DNA of 64,000 bases from Papio anubis (GCF_008728515.1 NC_044995.1:38465542-38529541); one strand, 5' to 3'; positions 29,912-40,998 are shown, counted from the stretch's first letter. Translations and numbers: made by a program. Notes: generated by a model not told the origin, from the letters alone.

Positions 29912-30214
29912 CAGCGTGGTGGCTCACGTCCGTGATTCCAGCACTTTGGGAGGCCAAGGCAGGAGAATCGCTTGAGGCCAGGAATTCGAGACCAGCCTAG
30001 GCAACATAGCAAGACCTCGTCTCTACAAAAAAAATTTTTTTAAATAAAAATTAGGTGCCTGAGATGACACTCACCTGTAATCCTATTACTCAGGAGACTG
30101 TGACAGGAGGATCACTTGAGACCAGGAGTTAGAGGCTATAGTGAGCTATGATTATGCCACTGTACTCAGCCTGGGCAAAAAATAAAGACGCCATCTCTTT
30201 AAAAAAACAAAAAA
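29912..30214 (+). mobile_element. AluJ SINE
   Basis: Sense, old and diverged. Flanks 'aaagagttttgcca' and 'aaaaaggttttacca'. Confidence 0.9.
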
Positions 30215-30224
30215 GGTTTTACCA

Positions 30225-30480
30225 TCTCCTTGATCAGATGTGTGAGTTAGAAAAGGCCATCTGGGACCAGTGTAAGGGATGGTTGGAGAAAAATGATGCT
30301 AGAGGAGGAGAACCAGGAGGAAAGATACTGCTACAGTCCAAACAAATGATGATGGAGGCTGGAATTGAGTGGTCACAGGGGCAGAAAGGAGGGAAAGGGT
30401 TACGGAAGTATTTGACAAGTGACTGGCTGCTTAATTGAATAGGGGTTGTGAAAAGGGCTTTGAATCTGTTTAGACCTGGT
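30225..30480 (+). mobile_element. Possible ancient repeat ('gcaaaggccctgagg' family), distal part
   Basis: 'gctacagtccaaacaaatga' and 'ggctggaattgagtggtcac' resemble the downstream half of the family at 36523-37150. Weak. Confidence 0.35.
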
Positions 30481-31229
30481 TATTAATGCTTTTCAAAACC
30501 TGTATTTGGACTAGGGCTCCCAGCAGGACCTAAACTGGGACTCTCGGTTTGACCATCTCAAATGCATTGTTGGGCTCATGGGCCACTTGGCAAATCTATA
30601 CAGATTTGCTAGAACTGATACAGTTTCACGTGGTCCCACCAGGAAAGAGTGTTGGGCTACAAGTCACAGCAAACTGAAGCAGACTGAACAGCAAGGGAAG
30701 GTACTGGTTTTCATGACTGTAAGTCCAGTGGTGCTGTGGGCTTCAGGATGGGGTTGATCCAGCACTATTTTCACCTCTCAAGGAGCCAAAATCTTGAGAT
30801 AGCTGCCACTGCAGTTGAAGCTACCTGTTTTCCTGTTTATACCCAGTGGAATGGTTGAAAAGGGTAGTTTCGCATGACTTTTGTGAAAGATAAGAATTCT
30901 TTGCAGATGTCTCCAGTAATTTTTTTGCAGGCTGTTTATTACCCAAATTAAAGTGTGTTGGAAAGTTGGGTCCCTTTGTGGTCACAGTCAGCCATGCAAC
31001 AGGACTTGAGGCAGATTCTACAATGTCACATGAAGTTGGTTGAGTTAGGTTAGGGGTAAACATAGGAGATCCAAGGGTGAGGTACCCCCGTCATCCCATC
31101 ATTCCACGAAGAGGGGTGCCAGCACCCGGCACCGTGGTGGACATTGCCTGGTTGGTGGAAATTGCCTTCTGGTGAGATACAGGTGCCTCTTCTTCCAGGC
31201 AGCCACAGCCCATCCTAGGGAGCATGTTT
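30481..31229. other. Unclassified stretch
   Basis: About 750 bp without a confident repeat or gene. The 80-codon minus frame at 30821-31063 is domainless. Confidence 0.4.
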
Positions 31230-31538
31230 AAATGCACGTAAGCCTAATTTAAAATAATTTTCAAAACCACTTTTTATTACGAACATTTTCAAACTCACCC
31301 GAAAATGGAGAGAAACGTAAAGACAACCTTCAGGAAATCTATTTCCTGACTTCAAAAAATATCGTTATTTGGCAAATCTGGTTTCTTTATGCTCTCACCT
31401 ATTATCTGCACTTTGTTGGATTATTTTAAAGTTAAGTCTAGTCATTGCATCATTGTATCTGTTAAGGTTACAAATGATTAGAGTCTAATCTAATAGACTG
31501 TAAGAGACACTGTCTATCTTATGATAGACAGGTATGTC
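31230..31538 (-). mobile_element. Old L1 (L1M) fragment
   Basis: 'cactttttattacgaaca' and 'tctatttcctgacttcaaaa' fit reverse L1M 3' text; similar text restarts at 31860. Confidence 0.45.
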
Positions 31539-31539
31539 T

Positions 31540-31849
31540 AGCCAGGTACAGTGGATTATCCTGTAATCTTGGTGCTTTGGGAAGCTGAGGTGGGTGGATC
31601 ACTTGAGGCCAGGAGTTTGAAACCAGCCTAGGCAACAGGAAGATCCCACCTCCACAGTCATTATTATTTTTTTAATTTACCAGGAGTGGTGGTGTGCACT
31701 TGTAGTCCTAGCTACTCAGGAAGCTGAAGCAAGATGATTGCTTGAGGCCAGTAGTTGGAGGCTGCAGTAAGCTATGATCGTGCCACTGCACTCCAACCTG
31801 GTGACAGAGCAAGATCCTGTCTCAAACAACAAAGACAAAACAAAACTAC
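31540..31849 (+). mobile_element. AluJ SINE
   Basis: Sense, diverged ('cagtggattatcctgtaatc'), complete both arms, A/C tail. Confidence 0.91.
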
Positions 31850-31859
31850 AATCACAATA

Positions 31860-32393
31860 CCATTGTCTTAAAACAGACTTTACGTTTTGGAATAATTTTA
31901 GATTTATAGAAAAGTTGCCAAGATAATAGAGAGTTTCTACATACAACTCATCTAGCCCCTCCTATTGTTACCATCTTACTTTACTACGATTTGTCACCAT
32001 TTACTACATCACAGACTCTATTCAGATTTTACCCTTTTTTCATTAATGCCATTTTTGCTGTTCTATGATCCAAACCCAAATATTATATTGCATTTAGCAC
32101 TGTGTCATTTTCACATCTACCCAAAATGGCTGTATTTCCTCAAGACTCACTGAACAGCCAGTCATTATCCCCGTTTCCCTGATTGGCTGATGTATCTTAT
32201 AAGAGTCTTGGAATCTTGAACAGTTTTGCCTCCTGCGTTTGTTTGCTTGCCACTTATTTATGGAAGAAAGTGGAACATTTGTCCTGGAGGCTGTTCCACA
32301 CTTGGGATTCTGCTGATTGCGTGCCTTATGGTGTTGGTTTAGCGTGCTCCTCTCTCCCCTGTATTTCCTGTGAACGGGGGGCTAGATCTAGAC
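31860..32393 (-). mobile_element. Old L1 (L1M) fragment, split by hAT MITE
   Basis: 'tttagatttatagaaaagtt' and 'gagtttctacatacaactc', then lower-similarity text. It appears to continue 32605-32800 after the MITE. Confidence 0.5.
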
Positions 32394-32604
32394 CTGGGGT
32401 TGGCGAACTTCTCTGTAAAAATCTGGATAATACATCTTCTAGGTATTGCAGTTCATGTGGTTTCAACTCTGCCTTTGCAGTGTGAAAGCAAGCCACAGAC
32501 AATACTTAAATAAATGAGTGTGGCTGTAGTCCCAGTGAAACTTTATTTATAAGATCAGGCAGTAGGCTGGATTTGACCAGGGGGCCATAGTTTGATGATC
32601 CCTG
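32394..32604 (-). mobile_element. hAT MITE with TSD
   Basis: Ends 'ctggggttggcgaactt' and (reverse) 'cagggatcatcaaact' form inverted termini. Inside are 'gtggctgtagtcccagtg' and 'aaactttatttataagatc'. TSD 'atctaga' plus one mismatched base at 32386-32393 and 32605-32612, the 8-bp size expected for hAT. Confidence 0.85.
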
Positions 32605-32799
32605 ATCTAGAGGATGAATCCGATTCAGTTTCAATGTTTTTGTTTTATGCTTGGTTGTTTTTGCAAGGATCATTCTTTGATGATGACCGATACATCTTGC
32701 CTCATTGGATGGCACATCACGTCTGGCTGCCTCTCCTTTAGTGATGTTGAATTTGACAAGGGTTCAGATGTCACCAGCTTGATCCATCCATCGTGAAGG

Positions 32800-33342
32800 T
32801 CTCCATCAGTGGGTTGTATTTCAGCACTCCTCTCTCTCCTGTGGCACTTGCGCAGCGCACGCCTTGAGCAACCGTACATGGAGGCCCCCCCCCCCCCGGC
32901 CTTTTTTATTGGTTCTTGACTTCTCTGTTTTCAAACGGTATATGGAACAGTTGCCCTACAGGTCCTTAGAGTGCTCCAAACTCTGCCACTCAGTCAAGCA
33001 AAACAACCTCCAGGGGATTTCCTGAGGACACAGAGATTCCGGATTCATCTGGATCAGAGGTTGTATACAGGCCACATAAATTCTCATTTTCTAAAAAACT
33101 GATTCCTTGCCAACATTTAAAATCTGGAAGGTTTCTTCTAAAAATATGGTTTTCCACTCCTCTTGAAAAATAAGAGAAGCTAGCCACTTTGGACCCACAT
33201 TTAGGGGTAGCCATAAAGAGCTGGAGCTGAGAGTAACTCAGCTTTAGATGAGATGAGAATTCGACATCAGGCAGACAACAGGGAGTGGTGGGGACTCAAG
33301 AAAATTGCAAGGCACGTGCCATGTCAATAATTAGATGAGAGG
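32800..33342. other. Unclassified, with C13 run
   Basis: Thirteen C residues at 32885-32897. No gene or repeat recognised; minus frames at 32670-32879 and 32990-33214 have no domain. Confidence 0.4.
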
Positions 33343-33632
33343 CTGGGTGTGGTGGCTCACACCTGTAATCCCAGCACTTTGGGAGGCCAAGGCAAGCGGA
33401 TAATTTGAAGTTAGGAGTTTGAGACCAGCCTGGCCAACATGGTGAAACCCCGTCTCTACTGAAAGTACACAAATTAGCTGGGCGTGGTGGCACGCACCTG
33501 TAGTTCCAGCTACTTGGGAGGCTGAGGCAGGAGGAGAATTGCTTGAACCTGGGAGATGAAGGTTGCAGTGAGCCAAGATCGTGCTGCTGCACTCCAGCCA
33601 AGGCGACGAGAGTGAGGAAACAAAAAAAAAAA
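33343..33632 (+). mobile_element. AluS SINE
   Basis: Sense, complete; 'agatgag' flanks both ends. Confidence 0.94.
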
Positions 33633-33639
33633 GATGAGT

Positions 33640-34000
33640 GATGCTTTTCTCAAGTACCCATAAGCTTCTCTGGCAATTTCAAAATTAAATGCTAATGTTT
33701 CAATAGTTAATCGGTTTACATCTCCTGCCGTTCCCCAGTCTGCCCCATCCCCCTCCCCACTTTCATCTCCTTCCCCTGAAACATTTATTGCTTTCTTGTA
33801 TGTCTTCCCAGAGTTACTTCATGCAAACACATGAAATGTGTGCAAATGTAAAATATTTATTTTACTTTCCCCTCTCTTCTTACATAAGGGAGCCTATACT
33901 CTACATGCAGTTCAGCGTCTTGCTTTTTTTCACCTAACAATATGTTCTTGGAGATCTTTCCAGATTACTTTGGCAGAAGCTTCCTTATTTTCAGAGAGGC
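33640..34000 (-). mobile_element. Old L1 (L1ME-like), fragment 1
   Basis: 'tgcttttttt' with 'cacctaacaatatgttcttg' and 'gagatctttccaga' are reverse L1 text. Further pieces at 34805-34925 ('gtccataatttattaaacc') and 35560-35900 ('gattgctgggtcaaaggg'). Confidence 0.65.
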
Positions 34001-34179
34001 AGTATTACAACTGTGTGGTTGAGAGTGCAGAGACAGCTGAGGGAGGCAGAGAAACTGAGGCTCCCTCTTCCATCCCACCCACCAATATCTTCCTGGGAAC
34101 CTGGGTGTGAGCAGAAGGTGACCCTACAGCATCCCGTGGCCCTGTCCACTGTCATTTATCATCCCTGTGCATCAAACAG
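34001..34179. other. Unclassified stretch
   Basis: Short GC-moderate stretch between L1 and Alu; nothing recognised. Confidence 0.4.
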
Positions 34180-34528
34180 CTATTTTTTTTTTCTTTTTTG
34201 GAGACAGAGTCTCCTTCTGTCGCCCAGGCTGGAATGCAGTGGTGCCATCTTGGCTCACTGCAACCTCCACCTCCTGAGTTCAAGAGATCCTCTTGCCTCT
34301 AAAAAATTTTTTTTTAGAGACGGAGTCTTGCTATTACTCAGCCTCCCGAGTAGCTGGGACTACAGGCGCACACCACCAGCCATACCCCAGCTAATTTTTG
34401 CATTTTTGGTAGAGACAAGCTTTCACCATGTTGGTCAGGCTGGTCTCGAACTCCTGACCTCAAGCAATCTGCCCGCCTTGGCCTCCCAAAGTGCTGAGAT
34501 TACAGGTATGAGTCACCATGCCTGGCCC
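34180..34528 (-). mobile_element. Alu with self-derived insert
   Basis: Antisense AluS whose right arm is broken at 34298-34337 by a T-run plus 'agagacggagtcttgct', a repeat of its own 3' end. 'caaacag' flanks both sides. Confidence 0.91.
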
Positions 34529-34614
34529 AAACAGTTCTCTTGGGCTTCTTCCTTTTATAGCTACATCATTGTGCCTCCTTCCAGCCCCTCAAGTGACCAG
34601 CTCCCCTCACTGAC

Positions 34615-34800
34615 CTGATTTGCTGCTTTCAGGCTGTGTGATCTTGGGCAAGTCACTGATCCTCTCTGGGCTTCAGTTTCTTCACCTTTAATATAGAAAA
34701 GTGGTTAGAGTACACCTTCTATGGTTATTATGAATTATTACATATAACACATATAGAATCATGCTAGGCATGAATGAAGTAAGTGATGTGTCTAGGCTAT
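34615..34800 (+). mobile_element. MIR SINE
   Basis: 'ggctgtgtgatcttgggc', 'aagtcactgatcctctctgg' and 'gcttcagtttcttcacc' are unmistakable MIR. Confidence 0.88.
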
Positions 34801-34804
34801 GATT

Positions 34805-34922
34805 ATTATTTTTTATGTAGCGGTCCATAATTTATTAAACCAGCCTCTATTGATAGATTCACGGGTTGTTTGCAATATCCTGCCATTACATACAGCCTAA
34901 TAATGAGTAACATTATACATAT
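34805..34922 (-). mobile_element. Old L1, fragment 2
   Basis: 'accagcctctattgatagat' and 'cgggttgtttgcaatatcc' are reverse ORF2-end text of the L1 at 33640. Confidence 0.6.
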
Positions 34923-35252
34923 GTCCTCCTCTCCTCTCCTCTCTCCTCTCCTCTCCTCTCCTCTCCTCTCCTCTCCTTTCCTTTCCTTTCCTTTCCTTTT
35001 GAGACAGGATCTCACTCTGTCACCTAGGCGGGAGTGCAGTGATGCAATCAGAGCTTCTAAAACTGTGGCCACTTGGGCTCAGGTGATCCTCCTGCCTCAG
35101 CCTCCCAAGTAGCTGGGGCTACCAATGCAAAATTTGTTTTTGTAGAGATGGGGTCTTGCTATGTTGCCCAAGCTGGTCTCAAACTCTGGGTCTCAAGCAA
35201 TCTTCCTGCCTCAGCCTCCCAAAGTGCTGAAATCACAGGTATGGGCCACGCA
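34923..35252 (-). mobile_element. AluJ with (TCTCC)n tail
   Basis: Pentanucleotide array (TCTCC)n then (TTTCC)n to about 34998, followed by an antisense Alu body with a damaged middle ('aaaactgtggccac') and an abrupt head. Confidence 0.9.
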
Positions 35253-35279
35253 TTTGTCACTTTTTAAAAACATGTCAGT

Positions 35280-35558
35280 TGCTGGGTGTGGTGGTTCATG
35301 CCCATAATCCCAGCTACTCAGGAGGCTGAGTAATAGCAAGACTCCGTCTCTAAAAAAAAATTCTTTTTCAATTAGCTGGCAGGCGCCTTTAGGTGCCTTT
35401 GGGCACCTGTAGTCCTAGCTCCTCAGGAGGCTAAGGTGGGCAGATCACCTTGAGCCCAGGGGCTCAAGGCTGCAGTGAGCTGTGATCGTGCCACTGCACT
35501 CCAGCCTGGGCGACAAAGCAAGACTGCCTCAAAAATGAATTAAAAAAATAGATAAAAA
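35280..35558 (+). mobile_element. AluJ with left-arm deletion
   Basis: Left arm reduced: 'gttcatgcccataatcccag' joins directly to 'ctactcaggaggctgag'. Right arm complete. Confidence 0.88.
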
Positions 35559-35559
35559 C

Positions 35560-35900
35560 ATATCCACGTATCATAGACAATGGGATAAATTTGGAGAGAC
35601 TGGATTGCTGGGTCAAAGGGTAAAGACATGGGTAATCTTGGTGAATTTTGCCAATGACTCTCCATGGAGATTGTACCGGTTTTCACTCCCATCAGCAATA
35701 GATGTGATTGGTGCCCCTCAGCCCTGCCAACAGCGTGTGTTATCATGCTTTTGCCCATAAGGTAGGTGAAAAATGGCATCTCAATACAATTTTAATTGGT
35801 CTTCTCTTATTATGAGTGAAAATGGGCCCCTTGTCATCTGTTTAAGGACCACTTGTATTTCCTTGGGACCTGGGGAAAGTGATTACTGAAGCAAAAGGCA
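35560..35900 (-). mobile_element. Old L1, fragment 3
   Basis: 'ctggattgctgggtcaaagg', 'ccatggagattgtaccgg' and 'gtaggtgaaaaatggcatct' are reverse ORF2 end. No open frame of useful length. Confidence 0.75.
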
Positions 35901-36319
35901 GGACATGCAAAATAGGTTGACGGGTGTATTTTTAAATCCCAGCTATCATTGCCAGTTAACACATTCTGAGGATCGTTTGGCTTGATTTTTGGCATGGAAT
36001 TGGCATTCTCACTTGTTTAATTTTAATTTTAAGTGCCTGGGGTCTGGGATCAAATGCCACCCCTTTAGAGCATGTGGTGTGTGTCACCTTCTGGTGCCAC
36101 CTGGTTTATTTGTATGTTTTCTATTGTCTTTGCTTCCTTGCCATTATCTACTCACTCTCAAAGAGAATTCAAGGTCTACAAAAGCAAGGATGAGCAAGAA
36201 TGTGATCTCATGGAACTTCTGGTTTTAGGGTCGTCCAGATGACTGTTATCTTTGGTTTTCCTTTGGAGTCACAGATTCACACTCAGCATCTTGAAGGAGA
36301 AATTTATTCAGCCATCTGT
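35901..36319. other. Unclassified stretch
   Basis: Single-copy-like, no gene. Leads into the tetranucleotide array. Confidence 0.4.
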
Positions 36320-36522
36320 TCTTCCATTCATCCTTCCATCAATCATTCACTCATTTACCCATCCATTCATTCATCCATTCACTCATTAACCCATCCATCC
36401 ATTCATCAAATTATCTATCCCAATCATCCATTCATTCATCCATTAAATCATCCATTCACTCATTCACCCACCCATCTATCAAATCATCCATCTATCAAAT
36501 CATCTGTCTATCCATCCATTTT
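36320..36522. repeat. (CATT)/(CATC)n microsatellite
   Basis: About 200 bp of imperfect tetranucleotides, directly before 'ttattcaacaatattttag'. This is how a reverse L2 3' end ('tgaatgaa' repeats) would expand. Confidence 0.92.
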
Positions 36523-37150
36523 TAAAATTTATTCAACAATATTTTAGTAAGCACCTACTGTATGTCATGCCCCATGCTTGACCCTGAAATCACAATAATG
36601 AACAATGCAGATGTTGTCCTTACTGGCCAGCTTACCAGTCTAGCTGGTAAATGGAGTGCTGTAAATGTAGGACATGGTTTATAATTACAGAGTCGAATGC
36701 CATTTAACAAACTCCAAGAAGGCTTCTTGAATAAAGGAGTATTTAAGCTGAAACCTAGAAAACGCGTAGAAGTTTAGCTGGGGAAGAAGAAGAGGAGTGC
36801 TTTTGGCTATGGGAGCGGTATCTCAAAGGTCCAAAGGCAGGAAAAGAATATGGTGCATTTAAAGAATTGAAAGGAGTCCAAGTCAGTTAGAATGTAGAGT
36901 CTGAGAGGGAAGAGGCTGGGGTTGGGGCAGGGGCCAGATCACGCAGGACCTCTGGGCCACATTAACAGAATTGGAATGTATCCTAAGAGATGATAGTGGC
37001 CTGGAATTTGATGGAAGCAATGGTGATGAAAATGGATGGATTTGAGAGGTATCTGGATGTAGAATCAGTACATCTTCATGACTGATAGAATAGTGGGATG
37101 AGGGAGGAGTCAAAAATAATTCTCAGCTCTCTGCCTCAGTAACTGGGTTG
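36523..37150 (+). mobile_element. Ancient interspersed repeat, best-preserved copy
   Basis: 'gtaagcacctactgtatgtc', 'aaggcttcttgaataaagg', 'ctcaaaggtccaaaggcagg', 'ccagatcacgcaggacctc' and 'gggaggagtcaaaaataa'. Same family as 6480 and 10930. Confidence 0.55.
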
Positions 37151-37555
37151 TTTTAACAGCTTGTGTGCTTGGTTTGCCTAGTGGCTGGAGAGCAGTATCT
37201 CCAAGGCCAAAGTCATGGGTATGAGGCTTCCAAAGAGTTTTAAATCTGTCCTGCAGCAGCAAACAGCATCTCTGTCCATTCTGGTTGAAACATACATTGT
37301 CTGCAGTGCTGCTTTGGCATTCCAGGTGGAGATGAGTGCAAGGGCAAAGAGAGAGAGGCAAGAAACAGCTTAGAGAGGACAATGGCAGAGATGGGGATGC
37401 CTGGGAGGTGGTGAAGATGCTAGATGGGTGGTCTGAGCCTTGAAGGAGTATGAGTTCTTTCTCAAAGGCAGGAAAATAAATGTATAGAAACAGAATTGGA
37501 GGGAATGTGAACTCTTCTCAAAACCTGAATCTACACACACTGTTATGGAAAGGGC
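37151..37555. other. Unclassified stretch
   Basis: No gene. A minus frame at 37110-37382 overlaps the neighbouring repeat and has no domain. Confidence 0.4.
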
Positions 37556-37783
37556 GTATTATACAGGATAAGGAATGTTAGCTGCTGTGACAGCTAAGCC
37601 CTGAACTGTCAGTGACTGAACACAGTGAGCACTTCCTTTTTGCTTACTCAACTGTCCAAGATGGATGGTGTATTAGATAGGATAAGGAATATTAGCTGCT
37701 ATAACAAATAAATGCTGAATTCTCAGAGGTTGAACATGTGAAAGTGTCCTTTTTGTTCACTCAACTGTCCAAAATGGATGTTT
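37556..37783 (+). repeat. Tandem duplication, period 114 bp
   Basis: Unit 1 at 37556-37669 and unit 2 at 37670-37783. Shared blocks include 'aggataaggaat', 'ttagctgct', 'cctttttg' and 'ctcaactgtccaa'. It lies in the 5' part of an LTR-like repeat C. Confidence 0.85.
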
Positions 37784-37794
37784 TCTCCTAGTAG

Positions 37795-37829
37795 GCTTTT
37801 CTCTTTTTTTAAAATTTTTATAGGTACAT

Positions 37830-37861
<32 letters not shown>

Positions 37862-38598
37862 AATATGGTATATGGAATTGGGTATACAGGGTATATGGGA
37901 TATTTTGATACAGGCATGCAATGTGTAACAATTACATATGGAAAAATGAGGTATCTATCACCTCAAGCATTTATCCTTTGTGTTACAAACAATCCAATTA
38001 TGCTCTTTTACTTATTTTTAAATATACAATTAAATTATCATTGACTATAGTCACCCTGTTGTACTATCAAATACTACATCTTATTCATTCTTTCTATTTT
38101 TGTGTACTTATTAACCATTCCCCCTCCCCTCCACCCGCCTCCACTACCCTTCTTAGCTTCTGGTAACCATCATTCTACTCTCTATCTCCATGAGTGCAAT
38201 TGTTTTAATTTTTAACTCCCACAAATAAGTGAGAACATGCTAAGTTTGTCTTTCTGTCCCTGGCTTATTTTCCTTAACATAATGACTTCCAGTTCCATTC
38301 ACATTGTTGCAAATGACAGGATCTCATTCTTTTTTACAGCTGAGCAGTACTCCACTGTGTTTATGTACCACATTTTCTTTATCCATTCATCTGTTGATGG
38401 ATACTTGGGTTGTTTCCAAATTTTGGCTATTGTGAATAGCGCTGCAATAAACATGGGAGTGCAGATATCTCTTCGATATACTATTTCCTTTCTTTTGGGT
38501 ATATACTCAGTGGTGGGATTGCTGGATCATATGGTGGCTCTATTTTTAGTTTTTTGGGGTAACTCCAAACTGTTCTCCATAGTGGTTGTACTTCCTGG
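37795..38598 (-). mobile_element. L1 3' end (L1PB/L1MA type)
   Basis: Reverse 3' UTR with (TG)n(TA)n at 37829-37861, then 'tagtcaccctgttgtact' and 'caataaacatgggagtgca' from ORF2. Flanks 'taggcttttctc' and 'gagacttttctcc' look like a TSD. It splits LTR-like repeat C. Confidence 0.9.
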
Positions 38599-38599
38599 G

Positions 38600-38935
38600 A
38601 GACTTTTCTCCAGGCAGTGACGCAGGGATCCAGGGTCCTTCCATCTTGTGGCTTTGCCATTGTCTAGGAAGGGCCTCTGCATTCCCCCAATTGCTTCTGA
38701 ATTTGTACACAGATAATTATGCTGCACATTTTGTATGGGTTAGGCTTAGAAGTGGTTCACATCACTTCTACCTAAATACCATTAGCCAGAATGTAGTCCC
38801 AGGGCCCAACTAACTTCAGTGAGAGCTGGAACATGTCCCTTTGCTGTACATATCCCTGGGAGGAAAAGAAAATGGGATTTGCCAGATCTGTAACATTATC
38901 TCTGCTACAAATGGGACCAGTCAGAGAGGGTGATT
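38600..38935 (+). mobile_element. LTR-like repeat C, 3' part
   Basis: 'ctccaggcagtgacgcaggg', 'tccttccatcttgtggctt' and 'gaagtggttcacatcacttc' continue the family from 37556. Confidence 0.5.
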
Positions 38936-39678
38936 GGATAAACAAACACCCATCTCCATGATTTACCAAAACTGGAGGGAAAAGCACAGGTGCAAAGGGT
39001 TTGCTTTTGGTGCTGAAGGGTCAGGAACATTCTCTGGGAAGATGGATAGGGCTTTAGCGTTAAGAGCTTTGTTATTTCATTCTGCCAAGATCCCATTTAA
39101 CATCGGAACCTCCTTTAGAAATATCTTTTTTTTTTTTTTTTTTAAGAAAAAGCATATCCACTTTCCCTCCTAACCTCAGGGTCCCTTTGCTTTGCCACAA
39201 CCTTTCGACTCTGTTTTTCTCCAATGCGTGATTTCTAGGTTGGTTTTTCTTTCAGTGTCTCCCTGAGTCCTTGGTCCTTTCTTCAGTATGATTGGTTATT
39301 TTTCTTGCCAGCCCCAGGCAAGAGAGAGAGGTTGAGCAGTTGTGTACTAATTACTAGACTATTACTGTTATTATTCAGCTGTGGAAAAGAGAATTCAGAG
39401 TCCCAAATATAATCCACCTCATTGACATCTCTCTCTGTCTCTGTCTCTCCTTGTTTCTGTCCCCTCCTGCCCACATTCTCTCTTTCCCTCTCTCTCCATC
39501 TCTTTGTTTCTTTTTCTTTCTCTATATCCCTCTACCTCTCTTTATGTAGCTGTCTCTCTCCCCAGTACCTCTAACTATATATTTTTCTAGCATCATATGG
39601 CTTTCTTTCATTACCCACATCAACATTCTAATTCGCTTTTATTGATTTTCTCATTTAGTTAGTATAAAGATAAGGACT
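38936..39678. other. Unclassified, CT-rich in part
   Basis: T-run at 39127-39144 and a polypyrimidine patch at 39425-39560. No gene seen. Confidence 0.45.
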
Positions 39679-40109
39679 GGCCGCTCATGGTGGCTCATGC
39701 CTGTAATCCCAGCACTTTGGGAGGCCGAGGCCGGCAGAGCGCTTGAGCTCAGGAGTTCGAGAACCATCTGGGCAACATAGTGAGACCGCTGTCTCTACAA
39801 AAATTAGCCAGGCGTGGTGGTGCATGCCCCGTAGTCCCAGAACTTTGGGAGGCCGAGGCAGGTGGATTACCTGAGGTTAGGCGTTCGAGACCAGCCTGGC
39901 CAACATGGTGAAACCCTGTCTCTACAAAAAATACAAAAATTAGCCAGGCATTACGGTACACGGCTGTAGTCCCAGCTACTTGGGAGGCTGAGGCATGAGG
40001 ATCGCTTGAACCCAGGAGGCAGAGGTTGCACTGAGCTGAGATAGTGCCACTGCACTCCAGTCTGGGCAACAGAGCAAGACGCTGTCTCAAAAAAAAAAAA
40101 AAAAAAAAA
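39679..40109 (+). mobile_element. Trimeric Alu (duplicated left arm)
   Basis: Left arm plus the start of the right arm, then at 39836-39840 'gtagtcccag' fuses to 'aactttgggagg' and a complete Alu follows. Total about 430 bp. 'agataaggact' and 'agataaagact' flank the whole structure. Confidence 0.9.
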
Positions 40110-40254
40110 GATAAAGACTATGTCCAGTTTTGCCTCTAATCTCTAATGCATCCTTAGCAAGGATCAGGGGCTCAAAGATATTTATTAATGAGTCCACACA
40201 CCGTTGTTAATACCTAACTGTTAACATCTCCTTCTTACTTTTTTTTTTCTTATT

Positions 40255-40345
40255 ATTGTGACTAATTTCTGCCTCACCTCCTTCAGGTCTCTGCTCACAG
40301 TTACCTTCTCGACCTCAACTATGTAAAATTGAAACTACTGCACCA
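40255..40345 (+). mobile_element. L2 fragment
   Basis: 'cctccttcaggtctctgctc' is a standard L2 3' UTR phrase. Confidence 0.6.
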
Positions 40346-40365
40346 CCATTAACTTTTTCCTGCCC

Positions 40366-40672
40366 CTGTTCCTTCTTTCCTTCCTTTGTTCATTTTTTTT
40401 CTTTCTTCCTCCCTTCCTTCCCTCCTTTCACCTGTTTCCTTCCTTCCTTGTTTCTTTCTTTCTTTTTTCTCTCTCTTTCTTTTTCTTCCCTTTCTCCCCT
40501 CCTTTTCTCCCTCCCACCCTCCTCCCTTACTTTTTCTTTTTTTCCTTCTCTTCCTTCCTTTTCTGTCTTTCTTTTTTCTTTTCCTTCCCTCCCTCCCTCC
40601 CTCCCTCCCTTTCTTCCTTCCTTCCTTTTCAACTCCCTCCCTTCCCTTTCCTTCCTTTTTTTTTTTTTTCCT
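40366..40672. repeat. Polypyrimidine (CTTT/CCTTC)n block
   Basis: About 300 bp almost without purines on the plus strand. The long open frames on both strands are artefacts of this composition. Confidence 0.96.
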
Positions 40673-40674
40673 GT

Positions 40675-40998
40675 GATGGGACTATCACACAGCAAATTTA
40701 CAAATTTTAAGTGTATGGCGCAATACATTTTTACATGTGTAGACACCTGCGTAACCACCATTAGTTCAAGAGAATGAACTTTTCCGTCATCTTTAACATC
40801 CCTTCCCAGGCCACTACCCCACCCGAGACAACTGCCACTCTGATTATCTGTCACTGTGGATTGGTTTCGCCTGATTTTGAACTTCTTATAAATGGAATCA
40901 TACTGTAGGCACCCTTTTGTGTCTGACTTCTTTTACTCAATAGAATGTTTCTGAGATCTGTCCTAGTCATTGAGTGAAATAATAGTTGGTTCTTTGCT
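40675..40998 (-). mobile_element. L1M 3' region
   Basis: 'aaattttaagtgtatgg', 'cttataaatggaatcatact' and 'gtgtctgacttcttttactc' are reverse L1M. Continues past the Alu at 41284-41385 ('tgtagtattccattggatg'). Confidence 0.8.

Noticed and set aside
34013..34618. A 201-codon plus-strand frame
   Set aside because: Mostly antisense Alu (the usual 'SPRLECSGA...LAHCNLHL' translation) with the internal insert described above; not a gene.
36239..36547. A 102-codon frame rich in 'HPSI' repeats
   Set aside because: Direct translation of the (CATC)/(CATT)n microsatellite.
40386..40854. A 154-codon minus-strand frame and 96-109-codon plus frames
   Set aside because: Lysine/arginine/glutamate- or phenylalanine/leucine/serine-rich products of a polypyrimidine repeat running into L1M; no domain.
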